Assembly (NCBI GenBank): GCA_029287875.1
Contig: JARFQH010000330.1
Span: 1 to 24,193 of the forward strand
Reading direction: 5' to 3'
Length of the DNA stretch: 24,193 nucleotides
DNA from: Desulfobacteraceae bacterium
GTDB lineage: Bacteria; Desulfobacterota; Desulfobacteria; Desulfobacterales; SG8-13
Positions 15,009 to 22,519 of the stretch are shown piece after piece (the stretch's first letter is position 1; every line of letters starts with the position of its first letter). A model generated the notes under the pieces. It was not told the DNA's origin and made no database searches. It saw nothing but the letters and a program-made list of their open reading frames with translations. Both the position numbers and the translations under genes were made by a program.

Positions 15009-17624
15009 TTGCCCATAATGCGATTGATCCTGATCGGGTTGACCACCGTTGCTTTGTTCTGGGGATACTGTTCCAATCTTTTCGCCCTGGTGACCGTCGA
15101 GCGGGACGGTGTTTTTCTCCATTTTCCCGCAAACGAACACGCCATCGCTCGGCGCTTAAACGATCAAACCCCTGCCATCCTGACCTACCTGGAACAACAC
15201 GGTCTGCCGGTCAAGCGACCGGTTCATGTCGTTTTGGATGAAAATCTGGACATGCCCCAGGTGAAGGTACACGTCGTTCCCCACCTGGAAGTCCGAATTC
15301 CCCTGCGGGCGCCCGGTGTTCTGGAGGACGGTTACACGGCGCCCGACCCGTGGGTCTATTTTCTGTTCAAGGGCTTGTGTCTTCAGGGAATATACGGTTT
15401 GCGCGGGGGGATTCCCCAGGTTCTCTATAAAGGCTTCGGCGCGATCATTTCTCCCAACGTCGTTTTACCGCCCTGGGTGGAAGACGGTATCTGCGGTCTG
15501 TTATATGCCCGCTATTGCCGCAAGGACATACAGGATCCCTTCGAAGCCGCTCTCTTTGAAACCGTTCCGCCGCCGGATCTGGAACTCATCAGTCACCACC
15601 CGCAAATTTGGCCGGGCTATTTCGCCTATCGGATATATGGTAAGCCCTTCATGTTCTGGCTCTTTCAGGAGTACGGGTGGCTCAAGATTCTGGAATTTTT
15701 AAAGGTGCACGGCAGCGGTCTCATTCCCATCGAAATCGACCTGAAGACCCGCAAAGTGTTCGGTAAAACCGGCGCAGGGCTCTGGCGCGACTTTCAGAAG
15801 CGGTATCCCCAAAGGGGCAGGGTAACCGAAGAACTTTTGGTGACCGGGTACTGGGGCGATCCTTTTTTATATTGGAACCGCGCAGGGGTTTTTCCCGGTA
15901 AGCTGCAGCTCAGGCACCGCGGCCGTTACGGTTACGCCGAACCGGACGGAACCCTGTGGCTTTCGGAATTCAACGGCAGCGCAAGCCTTTATAAATATGC
16001 CGGCGGAACTGTGTCTTCCAGCAGATATCGACCCGTCTGGGACCCGGGTCCCGGGCGGGTCGCGGTCACCCGCAGCGGTTGCCGTCCCTATCTGATCGTA
16101 TTTCCGGATGACGGTCGGGGGGGCTTTCGCGCGGCCAACAGTCGCGATCCCTTGGGCGCCACCTTGATACCGGCGCCGGAAGGCGTGATTCAGTTCTCCG
16201 GACCGGTCAGAGACCAGGCGGGGCGGATTGCGGTGGCCGCGAACTCGGCGGGCAACTGGGACATCTGGGTCTATGACGGGCAGTGGCATCGGCTCACCCG
16301 GACGCCTTCGATTGAACTGGATCCGTGGTGGGAAGGCGACAGTCTCGTTTATGCATCAAATGTCACCGGCCGATTCCAGATCCACGCGGCCGACCGTGAA
16401 CCAATCACCCGCAGCGACACCATGGCCCTGCTTCCCCGGCATGGAAAATTTCTGAATCTCACTCCGGGCGGCTGGCGGATAGGAAGCTACAAGATCAACC
16501 GGATCGCTTTTGCCCCCCTCGTTTATCCTGGTTTCAGCCCCGAGGCATCCAAGCCTGAACCCTTGGAATTGGAAGGCAAACCGTATTCACCCTTTAAAAG
16601 TCTGTGGCCCAATTACATCCGCCCCGATCTGTTTGCGAGCGTGAACGATCTGCAAATCGGCCTCGCCACCAAGAGCCGGGACGTCAGCGGCGAGTATCAT
16701 TTAGATGCCGGGCTGCGCTATGCGTTCGATACGGATTATCTCGCCTTGCGGTTGGGCTTTAGGGCCAAGAGCCTCGGCACCCAGTTCATCCGCTACCCGG
16801 TTTCCTATACCACCGATATCGATCAGGCGGTGGATGAATCCCGTTACGACATCAGACTGTTCTGGCGACCACTGCAACTCAAGCAATTCGGGTCCACCAA
16901 CATCCTTCAATCGTCGGAAGACTTGGGACAATTTGATGAAGGGCTCGAACTGTCGCTGAACTGGCGCCGCTGGGAACCGTTGGACAGCGAAGGGGTCGAT
17001 TCCACCGGTCCCCCCTCCGGTGATGAAACCTGGCTGGGCATTGCCATGGCGACGCAATGGGAAATTTTGCGCCTCTGGGGCGATCTGCAGCTCTATTCTG
17101 AAGACCGACAATCGCTGACTTTGGGGGGGCGCCTGTTATTCGGCAATGAAATCCTGACTGCGGCGCATCTGTTGTTTGGCAGGGCATGGGGAGGAGAACC
17201 GGCCCTGGGCCATACCACGTTTCGACTCGGCGGCAACGTGTCCGAGGGCTATTTTACGCGCCTGCCCCCCAAGCTGTTCCCGGTGCGCGGCTTTGACGCC
17301 AACCTGATTGAAGCCCGCAAGGCCGCGGCCGGTGGCATCGAAGTTTTCTGGCCCCTGGCCAACCTGCAAAAGGGCTATGCCACGCTGCCGCTTTTTCTCC
17401 ATCGCCTGAGACTGGGCACTTTCGTCGATACCGGCATCGCCGGTGAAGAGTTTAAATCCGAAAATCTGCTGGTCGGTGCAGGCTTTGAATTCGTTACATC
17501 CCTGGAGATTGCCTGGGGTAACTTTTCCGCCTTCCGCATAGGGGTCGCCTGGCCCCTCGTGTATCCGGATTTCGTCAGAGACGACAGCCCCAAATTCGTC
17601 TTCCAGCTCGGACGGCCTTTGTAG
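15009..17624 (+). CDS. Exported degenerate-peptidase/propeller/Omp85-like barrel fusion
   Basis: This 871-aa protein has a signal peptide at the start (hydrophobic to about residue 26, ending NLFALV). Residues about 27-270 resemble the gluzincin-like domain of bacterial WD40-propeller proteins, but the expected HExxH helix reads YFLFK (residues 117-121). The downstream Glu-Gly element reads WVEDG (156-160), so zinc catalysis looks lost. Residues about 300-510 contain propeller-like strands (GNWDIWVYDGQWHRLT, GRFQIHAADRE). The last 330 residues form a beta-barrel with FPVRGFDANL, matching the VRGF/VRGY loop of Omp85/BamA-type proteins, followed by EVFWPL. The TTG at 15009 has GAGGTGA at ideal spacing; ATG at 15018 is the alternative. 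It is probably an outer-membrane protein. Function unknown; there is no POTRA domain. Confidence 0.85.
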   Translation: MPIMRLILIGLTTVALFWGYCSNLFALVTVERDGVFLHFPANEHAIARRLNDQTPAILTYLEQHGLPVKRPVHVVLDENLDMPQVKVHVVPHLEVRIPLRAPGVLEDGYTAPDPWVYFLFKGLCLQGIYGLRGGIPQVLYKGFGAIISPNVVLPPWVEDGICGLLYARYCRKDIQDPFEAALFETVPPPDLELISHHPQIWPGYFAYRIYGKPFMFWLFQEYGWLKILEFLKVHGSGLIPIEIDLKTRKVFGKTGAGLWRDFQKRYPQRGRVTEELLVTGYWGDPFLYWNRAGVFPGKLQLRHRGRYGYAEPDGTLWLSEFNGSASLYKYAGGTVSSSRYRPVWDPGPGRVAVTRSGCRPYLIVFPDDGRGGFRAANSRDPLGATLIPAPEGVIQFSGPVRDQAGRIAVAANSAGNWDIWVYDGQWHRLTRTPSIELDPWWEGDSLVYASNVTGRFQIHAADREPITRSDTMALLPRHGKFLNLTPGGWRIGSYKINRIAFAPLVYPGFSPEASKPEPLELEGKPYSPFKSLWPNYIRPDLFASVNDLQIGLATKSRDVSGEYHLDAGLRYAFDTDYLALRLGFRAKSLGTQFIRYPVSYTTDIDQAVDESRYDIRLFWRPLQLKQFGSTNILQSSEDLGQFDEGLELSLNWRRWEPLDSEGVDSTGPPSGDETWLGIAMATQWEILRLWGDLQLYSEDRQSLTLGGRLLFGNEILTAAHLLFGRAWGGEPALGHTTFRLGGNVSEGYFTRLPPKLFPVRGFDANLIEARKAAAGGIEVFWPLANLQKGYATLPLFLHRLRLGTFVDTGIAGEEFKSENLLVGAGFEFVTSLEIAWGNFSAFRIGVAWPLVYPDFVRDDSPKFVFQLGRPL

Positions 17625-17798
17625 GCGTCTGCGGCGCCGAGAGGTGCAGGATTGACAGTGAGATTATCGATCTGGACGGTCAGAAACTGCAGCTCAGCAG
17701 TTCCGCAGAGATCGTATTGGAACGTCCTGGCAATCTCCACGTCAATCGACAAGATTCCATCGCCCATGTGGAATTTAGCTTACCGAATAATTGATCTC

Positions 17799-18353
17799 TT
17801 ATTTCTTCCCAACAGGATAACAGCTCAACAGGCGTTCGCGGACGATTTCGAAGATATCGCCAAACCGCAAAACACCGGTGACATCCTCGCCTTTCTTAAC
17901 GATCAGGGGTTGATGAACGCCCATGACGTAATAGTTCAGCGCTTTTTCCAGGTTGTCGTCTTCCTTTATGTATTCCGATTTTTCGGGAACATGCATGGCT
18001 TCGGCCACGGTAACTTTGCTGCCGCGTTGGCAAATGTCTTCAGCCGGTTCCATCCACAGTTTGAATTCCTTGATCGCCTCCTTCACAAATCCATCTGTCA
18101 GGGTATAGCCTTTTTGCTCTCGACGAACTTTCCGGTAATTGGGTTCCAGCGATCGAAAGATATCGATGATGGTGACTTTACCGACAAAACGGCCGCCTTC
18201 ATCCACGACAATGGCGTCTCGATGGGCATGTCCCCCGTGGGTTTGCCGTTTTTTTTCAAATGCAAGCAGCACATCGGTTAAATTGTGTTCTTTCTTTACG
18301 GTGACATAGTCTGCAATCGGGATCATGACATCTTTTACGAGAGTGTCTCTCAT
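17799..18353 (-). CDS. CBS-domain pair protein
   Basis: This 184-aa soluble protein is built of two CBS motifs, which normally bind adenosine nucleotides and act as an energy or ligand sensor. The first spans roughly residues 8-75 (VKDVMIPIADYVTV through GKVTIIDIFRSL). The second spans about 115-180 (TVAEAMHVPEKSEYI through GVLRFGDIFEIVRERL). A short histidine-containing loop, QTHGGHAHRD, lies between strands of the first CBS and is unusual. Start is the ATG at 18353, with GAGGTGA just upstream; the frame runs further up only into the repeat element. It stands alone and has no output domain, so it probably acts on a partner. Ligand and partner unknown. Confidence 0.88.
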   Translation of the reverse strand: MRDTLVKDVMIPIADYVTVKKEHNLTDVLLAFEKKRQTHGGHAHRDAIVVDEGGRFVGKVTIIDIFRSLEPNYRKVRREQKGYTLTDGFVKEAIKEFKLWMEPAEDICQRGSKVTVAEAMHVPEKSEYIKEDDNLEKALNYYVMGVHQPLIVKKGEDVTGVLRFGDIFEIVRERLLSCYPVGKK

Positions 18354-18378
18354 TTTTTCACCTCGACAGTTATATATG

Positions 18379-18542
18379 TATGGGGTCACCTTGATTATTG
18401 ATTATATCAGGCGCTACAAATTCCCTTGATTAACCGTTACCCATCCATCAATTCCGGAAACTTATAAAAGCCCTTAATGCAACCGTGGATGGCACCGATT
18501 AAAGCATTCAACTATAATCAATAATCAGGGTTTGACCCCTAT
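18379..18542. repeat. Second inverted-repeat element upstream of the CBS gene
   Basis: GGGGTCA at 18382 and TGACCCC ending at 18539 start imperfect terminal inverted repeats of about 26 bases, both continuing into TGATTATTGATTATA. An inner inverted repeat pairs CCATCCA (18441-18447) with TGGATGG (18486-18492) and the flanking TTAA tracts. TAT at 18379-18381 and 18540-18542 could be a target duplication. At 158 bases it is almost the same size as the element at 991-1152 but unrelated in sequence. From memory, GGGGTCA...TGATTATTGA tips resemble repeats linked to REP-associated (Y1) transposases; that link is unverified. It contains a TATAAT on the minus strand, facing the CBS gene. Confidence 0.7.
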
Positions 18543-18545
18543 TGT

Positions 18546-19025
18546 TTATCTTCCGACGGCGGTTTTCATGCTGTCAAAATGCCGCATGGCCGACTCGAAT
18601 ATGACGAACTGGATGAGCTGCTCGGTGGTTGCTTCGCCCCCGAAGGCGGGCATACTGCCTTTGCGGTCGAGTTCTTCGTCGGTCAATCCGGCAACAAATG
18701 CGACCATCTCGGCGCTGTTTTTTCGCAGCGCCTCTATGGCCTCGGCCTTGGTGCAATCCGCATGCTCCCGGGCCTGCTTATCAGACATGGAATTGATTTG
18801 ATCCATGGTAAGAGGCGGCAAATCTTCGCCCCGAACGATCATCCCGGCCATATCGAATATTGCAAAGTGACCGGCACCCAGATGGTAAGCGGTGGCTCCC
18901 ACCGGCCATTCCTCCGATTCGCAGACTTTGCGCCAGTCATCATCGGATAAACTTTCCACAAATGCCATCACGTTATCGCTGAAACTTTTGATTAGTTCGG
19001 AGATTTCTTTGGCTCGCTGGCTCAT
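18546..19025 (-). CDS. DinB-fold (DinB/YfiT-like) protein
   Basis: This 159-aa, all-helical protein matches the DinB/YfiT superfamily, whose members are metal-binding four-helix bundles that often act as thiol-dependent transferases or hydrolases. Candidate metal ligands are H48 and H53 (AYHLGAGHFAIFDM) and H149 (AMRHFDSM), spaced as in the usual three-histidine site. The start of the helix bundle, ISELIKSFSDNVMAFVESL, and the WPVGATAYHL segment are typical. An AGGAGG ribosome site precedes the ATG. It begins 18 bases after livF stops, so it is the last gene of the liv operon. The substrate is unknown, and no link to amino acid transport is established for the family. Confidence 0.8.
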   Translation of the reverse strand: MSQRAKEISELIKSFSDNVMAFVESLSDDDWRKVCESEEWPVGATAYHLGAGHFAIFDMAGMIVRGEDLPPLTMDQINSMSDKQAREHADCTKAEAIEALRKNSAEMVAFVAGLTDEELDRKGSMPAFGGEATTEQLIQFVIFESAMRHFDSMKTAVGR

Positions 19026-19043
19026 GTTTTCCTCCTTTTAGAT

Positions 19044-19760
19044 TCAAATTCCTAAAAATGCCTTCCGAACGCGGTTGCTTTCCAGAAGCTCCTTGCCGTT
19101 GCCCTCTTCGACGATCCGGCCGGTTTGCATGACATAGCCGCGATCGGCCAGATCGAGCGCTTCGCGGACGTTCTGCTCCACGAGCAGGATGCTGATACCT
19201 TTCTGTTTGAGCTGCCGCACGGTGTCGAGCACCTCGTCCACCAATATCGGCGCGAGTCCTAAAGAGGGCTCGTCCAGCATGAGCACTTTCGGGCCGGACA
19301 TGAGCCCCCGGCCGATGGCCACCATTTGCTGTTCGCCGCCGGAAAGGGTCGACACGGCCTGGTCGTGGCGCTCGCGCAGGCGGGGGAAGAGGTGGTAGAC
19401 AAAATCGAGGTTTTTTTCTATCTGCGGCCTGTCCTTGAGAACGAAGGCGCCGAGCCGAATGTTTTCCGCTACGGAAAGCGGTTTGAAGAGCATTTTTTCC
19501 TCCGGCACGTAGACAATACCGAGCCGGACGATCTCCTCGGTCCGCAACCGCTGAATCTCGCGTCCTCTGAAGCAGATGCGGCCTTCAAAGGCTTTCTGGG
19601 TTCCCATGACGGCCCGTAACAGAGTTGATTTGCCGGCCCCGTTGGCACCCACCACGCAGACGGTTTCACCCGCATCGAGTCGGATCGAGATCCCATGCAG
19701 GACCGGCAGCCCGGAGTAGCGCACGCGGATGTTTTCGACGGTGAGTATCGGCTGTCCCAT
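19044..19760 (-). CDS. livF: Branched-chain amino acid ABC transporter ATPase LivF
   Basis: This 238-aa ATPase is one of the two that power the HAAT-family importer. Walker A GANGAGKST, signature LSGGEQQMVAIGRGL, Walker B VLMLDEPSLGLAP and switch region SILLVEQNVREAL are all present and canonical. LIVEQN-type switch sequences and the DEPSLGLAP block are hallmarks of LivF. The ATG starts 3 bases after the livG stop, which indicates tight coupling. Unlike LivG next to it, this subunit keeps a standard ABC signature, so the heterodimer may have one consensus and one degenerate site. The transported substrate could be an amino acid, amide, urea or an aromatic/short-chain acid; the family is broad. 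Confidence 0.95.
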   Translation of the reverse strand: MGQPILTVENIRVRYSGLPVLHGISIRLDAGETVCVVGANGAGKSTLLRAVMGTQKAFEGRICFRGREIQRLRTEEIVRLGIVYVPEEKMLFKPLSVAENIRLGAFVLKDRPQIEKNLDFVYHLFPRLRERHDQAVSTLSGGEQQMVAIGRGLMSGPKVLMLDEPSLGLAPILVDEVLDTVRQLKQKGISILLVEQNVREALDLADRGYVMQTGRIVEEGNGKELLESNRVRKAFLGI

Positions 19761-19763
19761 CGC

Positions 19764-20510
19764 TCAAGTCGCCTCGCCGGAGTGTTCGTGCACGTAACGC
19801 TCGCCCAGATAGGCCTTGATAACTTTCGGATCATCGGCGATCTGCCGGGGGAGACCGTCGGCGATTTTGCGCCCGTAGTCGAGCACGATGATGCGGTCGC
19901 TGATGTTCATCACCAGCTCCATTACGTGTTCGATCAGCATGACCGTGATCCCCATGTCACGATGAACGGACCTGATAATCGCCAAGATCTCTTCGATTTC
20001 ACCGGGATTCAAGCCGGCGGCGACCTCGTCGAGCAACAGCATTTTGGGAGACGTGCCCAGAGCGGTCGCCATGCTCACGCGTTTCTGGGCGGCGACCGGC
20101 AGTTCGCTCACCATGGCGCCGGCCAATTCCCTCAGGTTGAGTCTCTCCAGAATGTCTTCCGCCCGCCGTCTGGCTTGCGCTCGCTTGTGGGTGCGCATGA
20201 AAGCGCCCACCATAACGTTTTCCAAGACGCACAGATCGCCGGATGCCACATACACCTGAAAGGTGCGGGCCAGGCCGCGCCGCGCGACCTCATAGGCCGG
20301 CAGCCGGGTGATATCCTCGTCGTCGAAAATGATCTGCCCGGCGCTTACCGGATGCAGACCGGCGATGCAGTTGAAAAGAGTGGTCTTGCCGGCGCCGTTA
20401 GGGCCGATGACGCCCAGCAGTTCATCTTTATCAAGCGCGAAAGATATCGCGTCATTGGCGCGCAGCCCGCCGAAATCCTTTGTTAAATTACGGACATCCA
20501 GCAGTGGCAT
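19764..20510 (-). CDS. livG: Branched-chain amino acid ABC transporter ATPase LivG
   Basis: This 248-aa ATPase pairs with LivF. Walker A is GPNGAGKTT (residues 36-44). The LivG-specific ARTFQ Q-loop region and the C-terminal VIKAYLGERYV tail are present. The ABC signature, normally LSYGQQRR or LSGGQ, reads LPVAAQKR (137-144), with neither the serine nor the glycines. Walker B is LLLDEVAAGLNP, with Val in place of the usual Pro after DE. The ATG at 20510 overlaps the livM stop by one base; the frame runs on upstream but only antisense-like through livM. Downstream livF follows after 3 bases. The family call is firm; the catalytic effect of the signature change is unknown. Confidence 0.94.
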   Translation of the reverse strand: MPLLDVRNLTKDFGGLRANDAISFALDKDELLGVIGPNGAGKTTLFNCIAGLHPVSAGQIIFDDEDITRLPAYEVARRGLARTFQVYVASGDLCVLENVMVGAFMRTHKRAQARRRAEDILERLNLRELAGAMVSELPVAAQKRVSMATALGTSPKMLLLDEVAAGLNPGEIEEILAIIRSVHRDMGITVMLIEHVMELVMNISDRIIVLDYGRKIADGLPRQIADDPKVIKAYLGERYVHEHSGEAT

Positions 20511-21517
20511 CAGCGCGACCTCCGGCGGCGGATTTTCTCGACGAGTCCCCATATGCCGCGGGGCTCGGCGGCGGAGATGACCATGATGATCGCGGCGTAA
20601 ATGATCAGGTCGATACCGACCAGGCCCGCCGAGGCTCCCAGCCATTCTTTGAGGTAGCTTTTGAGGGGGATCAAGACGCCGGCACCGATGATCGGACCCC
20701 ACAACGACCCGGCCCCGCCCAGCATGGCCATCAGGGCAATCAGGATCGAAAGGTTCAGGCTCATGGTGTCCTCGGGCTCGATGTTTTTGATGTAACAGGC
20801 GTGAAAAGAGCCGACCACGCTGACGAACGCGGTGGCGATGGCATAGGTCTTGATCTTCGCCCAGTGGACGTTGATGCCGAGCGACTGGGCCACGTTCTCG
20901 TTGTCCTTTATCGCCCGCAGCTGAAAGCCCAGGCGCGACTTGCGGAACCAGTTCATGTAGAGGATGCCGAGCAGGAAGAAAACGAAGATGACGTAATAGT
21001 AGTACACGTCTTCCCGGAAGATCAGCCGCAAAAAATCCGGCGGCGCATATTTGATGGGGGATATCTCCAGGCCGCGCGCGGCACCGACGAAACCCCACAC
21101 TTCGAAGAGGTCCTTGAGCACCAGGGAGGTGGCGATCGTTGCGATGGCGAAGTAATGGCCTTTCAGACGGAAGAGGGGATAGCCGATGATAAACGACCAA
21201 CTGACCGAGAGGAGCACGCCGATCGGCATCGAGAACCAGAAAGGGATGTCCCAGCGGATGAGCATGACCGCGGTGGTGTAAGCCCCGATGCCGACGTATT
21301 GGGCCTTGCCGAGGTCCACCTGTCCGCCGTAACCGCCGATGGTGTTCCAGCCCATGCCGTAGAGCGAAAATATGAAAAACTGGATCATGGTCGCCATCGC
21401 AAAGGCCGAATGCGGAAAGAGGGGAAAAATCAGGAGAGCGGCACCGACCAGGATGGCAATGATCAGGTCCGAGCGTGGAAAGTCGGAAAAATCTACGGCG
21501 TTCTTCAGTGCTTCCAT
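20510..21517 (-). CDS. livM: Branched-chain amino acid ABC transporter permease LivM
   Basis: This 335-aa inner-membrane permease has about ten hydrophobic segments. Family motifs are GYGGQVDLGKAQYVGIGAY (near residue 62) and LGGAGSLWGPIIGAG (near 270), plus the cytoplasmic coupling sequence RAIKDNENVAQSLGI, which contacts the ATPases. It forms the channel with LivH. The ATG overlaps the 3' end of livH by 13 bases, and its stop overlaps the livG start, so translation is coupled on both sides. Length is normal for bacterial LivM. The substrate is set by the LivK-type binding protein and is not known. Confidence 0.95.
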   Translation of the reverse strand: MEALKNAVDFSDFPRSDLIIAILVGAALLIFPLFPHSAFAMATMIQFFIFSLYGMGWNTIGGYGGQVDLGKAQYVGIGAYTTAVMLIRWDIPFWFSMPIGVLLSVSWSFIIGYPLFRLKGHYFAIATIATSLVLKDLFEVWGFVGAARGLEISPIKYAPPDFLRLIFREDVYYYYVIFVFFLLGILYMNWFRKSRLGFQLRAIKDNENVAQSLGINVHWAKIKTYAIATAFVSVVGSFHACYIKNIEPEDTMSLNLSILIALMAMLGGAGSLWGPIIGAGVLIPLKSYLKEWLGASAGLVGIDLIIYAAIIMVISAAEPRGIWGLVEKIRRRRSR

Positions 21518-22419
21518 CCGAACAACCCCCGCGGCCTAACGACCATGATCACGAAATAGGCCACATAAACCCACATGTATTTGAACGACGTCATGGGGAC
21601 ATCCGACATCCAGTCGAACTCAAAGGTATAGGCCACGAAATCCCAGAATCCGGGGAGTTCGGTAATCAGGCCGACGACGATGCCGGCAAAAAAAGCGCCC
21701 GGCACACTGCCGAAGCCGCCCAGGGCGACGATGGCAAAGGCGAGCATGGTAAACAAAAGGCCAATGTACGGGTTTACAGACCAGAAATTGACGATCAGCG
21801 CGCCGGCGACGGTGACCGACGCGCCGCCGATCCCCCAGGCCAGGGCGTTCATGCGCTCCGTGGGGATGCCCATGTAGCGCGCCCCCTGGGGGTTGAGCGC
21901 GGTGGCGGTCAGGGCCTTGCCGATCCGGGTGCGGTTCATCAACAGCCACACGGCCCCAAAGGCCGCCAGCGAAAGACCGGCGGTTGCCAGTTTGGTGGCC
22001 GGGATGACGATGCCCAGACCGATGTCGAAACTCTTGCCGACCAGGATACCTTTATGTAAGGCGCGGTCATTGGGGCCGAAGATGAGCAGGGCCAAGTTGC
22101 GCAGAAAAAGCATCAACCCGAAGGTCCCCAGGAGCTGGGCAATCATCGGCCCTCGCAGCAGAAATTTGATAAACCCCAGGTAGCAGACGATGCCGAGCAG
22201 AAAACCGACGGCAGCGGCCACCGGAAGGGTCAGCAGCGGATCGATGCCGAAGGCCTGGGCCGTCAGCAGCCCGGTGTACATGCCGATCATGAGGAATTCG
22301 CCGTGGGCGAAGTTGATGATATCCATGACCCCGAAGATGATGGTCAAACCGAGGGCCACGAGACTCAGTGCCATGCCGAAAAGAATGCCGGCTGCCAGGG
22401 AGCTGAAAAGAATGTCCAT
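21505..22419 (-). CDS. livH: Branched-chain amino acid ABC transporter permease LivH
   Basis: This 304-aa inner-membrane permease begins with the typical GILFGMALSLVALGLTIIFGVMDIINFAHGEF arrangement, of which GVMDIINFAHGEFLMIGMY is the LivH signature. The coupling-loop sequence GKALTATALNPQGARYMGI and GGFGSVPGAFFAGIVVG follow. Around eight helices are expected. It is separated from livK by a 100-base gap with a long hairpin and overlaps livM by 13 bases. LivH and LivM form the heterodimeric pore. Confidence 0.95.
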   Translation of the reverse strand: MDILFSSLAAGILFGMALSLVALGLTIIFGVMDIINFAHGEFLMIGMYTGLLTAQAFGIDPLLTLPVAAAVGFLLGIVCYLGFIKFLLRGPMIAQLLGTFGLMLFLRNLALLIFGPNDRALHKGILVGKSFDIGLGIVIPATKLATAGLSLAAFGAVWLLMNRTRIGKALTATALNPQGARYMGIPTERMNALAWGIGGASVTVAGALIVNFWSVNPYIGLLFTMLAFAIVALGGFGSVPGAFFAGIVVGLITELPGFWDFVAYTFEFDWMSDVPMTSFKYMWVYVAYFVIMVVRPRGLFGWKH

Positions 22420-22450
22420 TGTCAGGCTGCTGCCTCAGAAAATAATGAAC

Positions 22451-22491
22451 CCCGCCTCTTTCCACCCGCAAAGCGGCCGGAAAGAGACGGG
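22451..22491 (-). promoter_or_regulatory. Long intercistronic hairpin between livK and livH
   Basis: In the minus-strand RNA a 13-bp stem (CCCGUCUCUUUCC with GGAAAGAGGCGGG, one G-U pair) encloses a loop that can itself pair CCGC with GCGG. It lies in the 100-base gap between livK and livH and is not followed by a strong U-tract. Hairpins at this position in binding-protein operons commonly stabilise the upstream mRNA or limit read-through; that role is inferred here. Confidence 0.65.
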
Positions 22492-22519
22492 AGCACAAAG
22501 GTGAACCGACGGCTGTTTT

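Noticed and set aside
17652..18281. 209-codon plus-strand frame across the CBS gene
   Set aside because: Mostly antisense to the CBS gene, which has the ribosome site and conserved motifs. The 174 bases before it (17625-17798) show no supported gene on either strand.
20511..21200. 230-codon N-terminal extension of livG through livM
   Set aside because: The frame is open only because of GC-rich codon use. It overlaps the whole livM coding region, and LivG begins normally at 20510.
20480..21559. 359-codon plus-strand open frame opposite livM
   Set aside because: Its translation is dominated by charged residues (Asp, Glu, Gly, Gln) as expected from the complement of a membrane protein; livM on the other strand is unambiguous.
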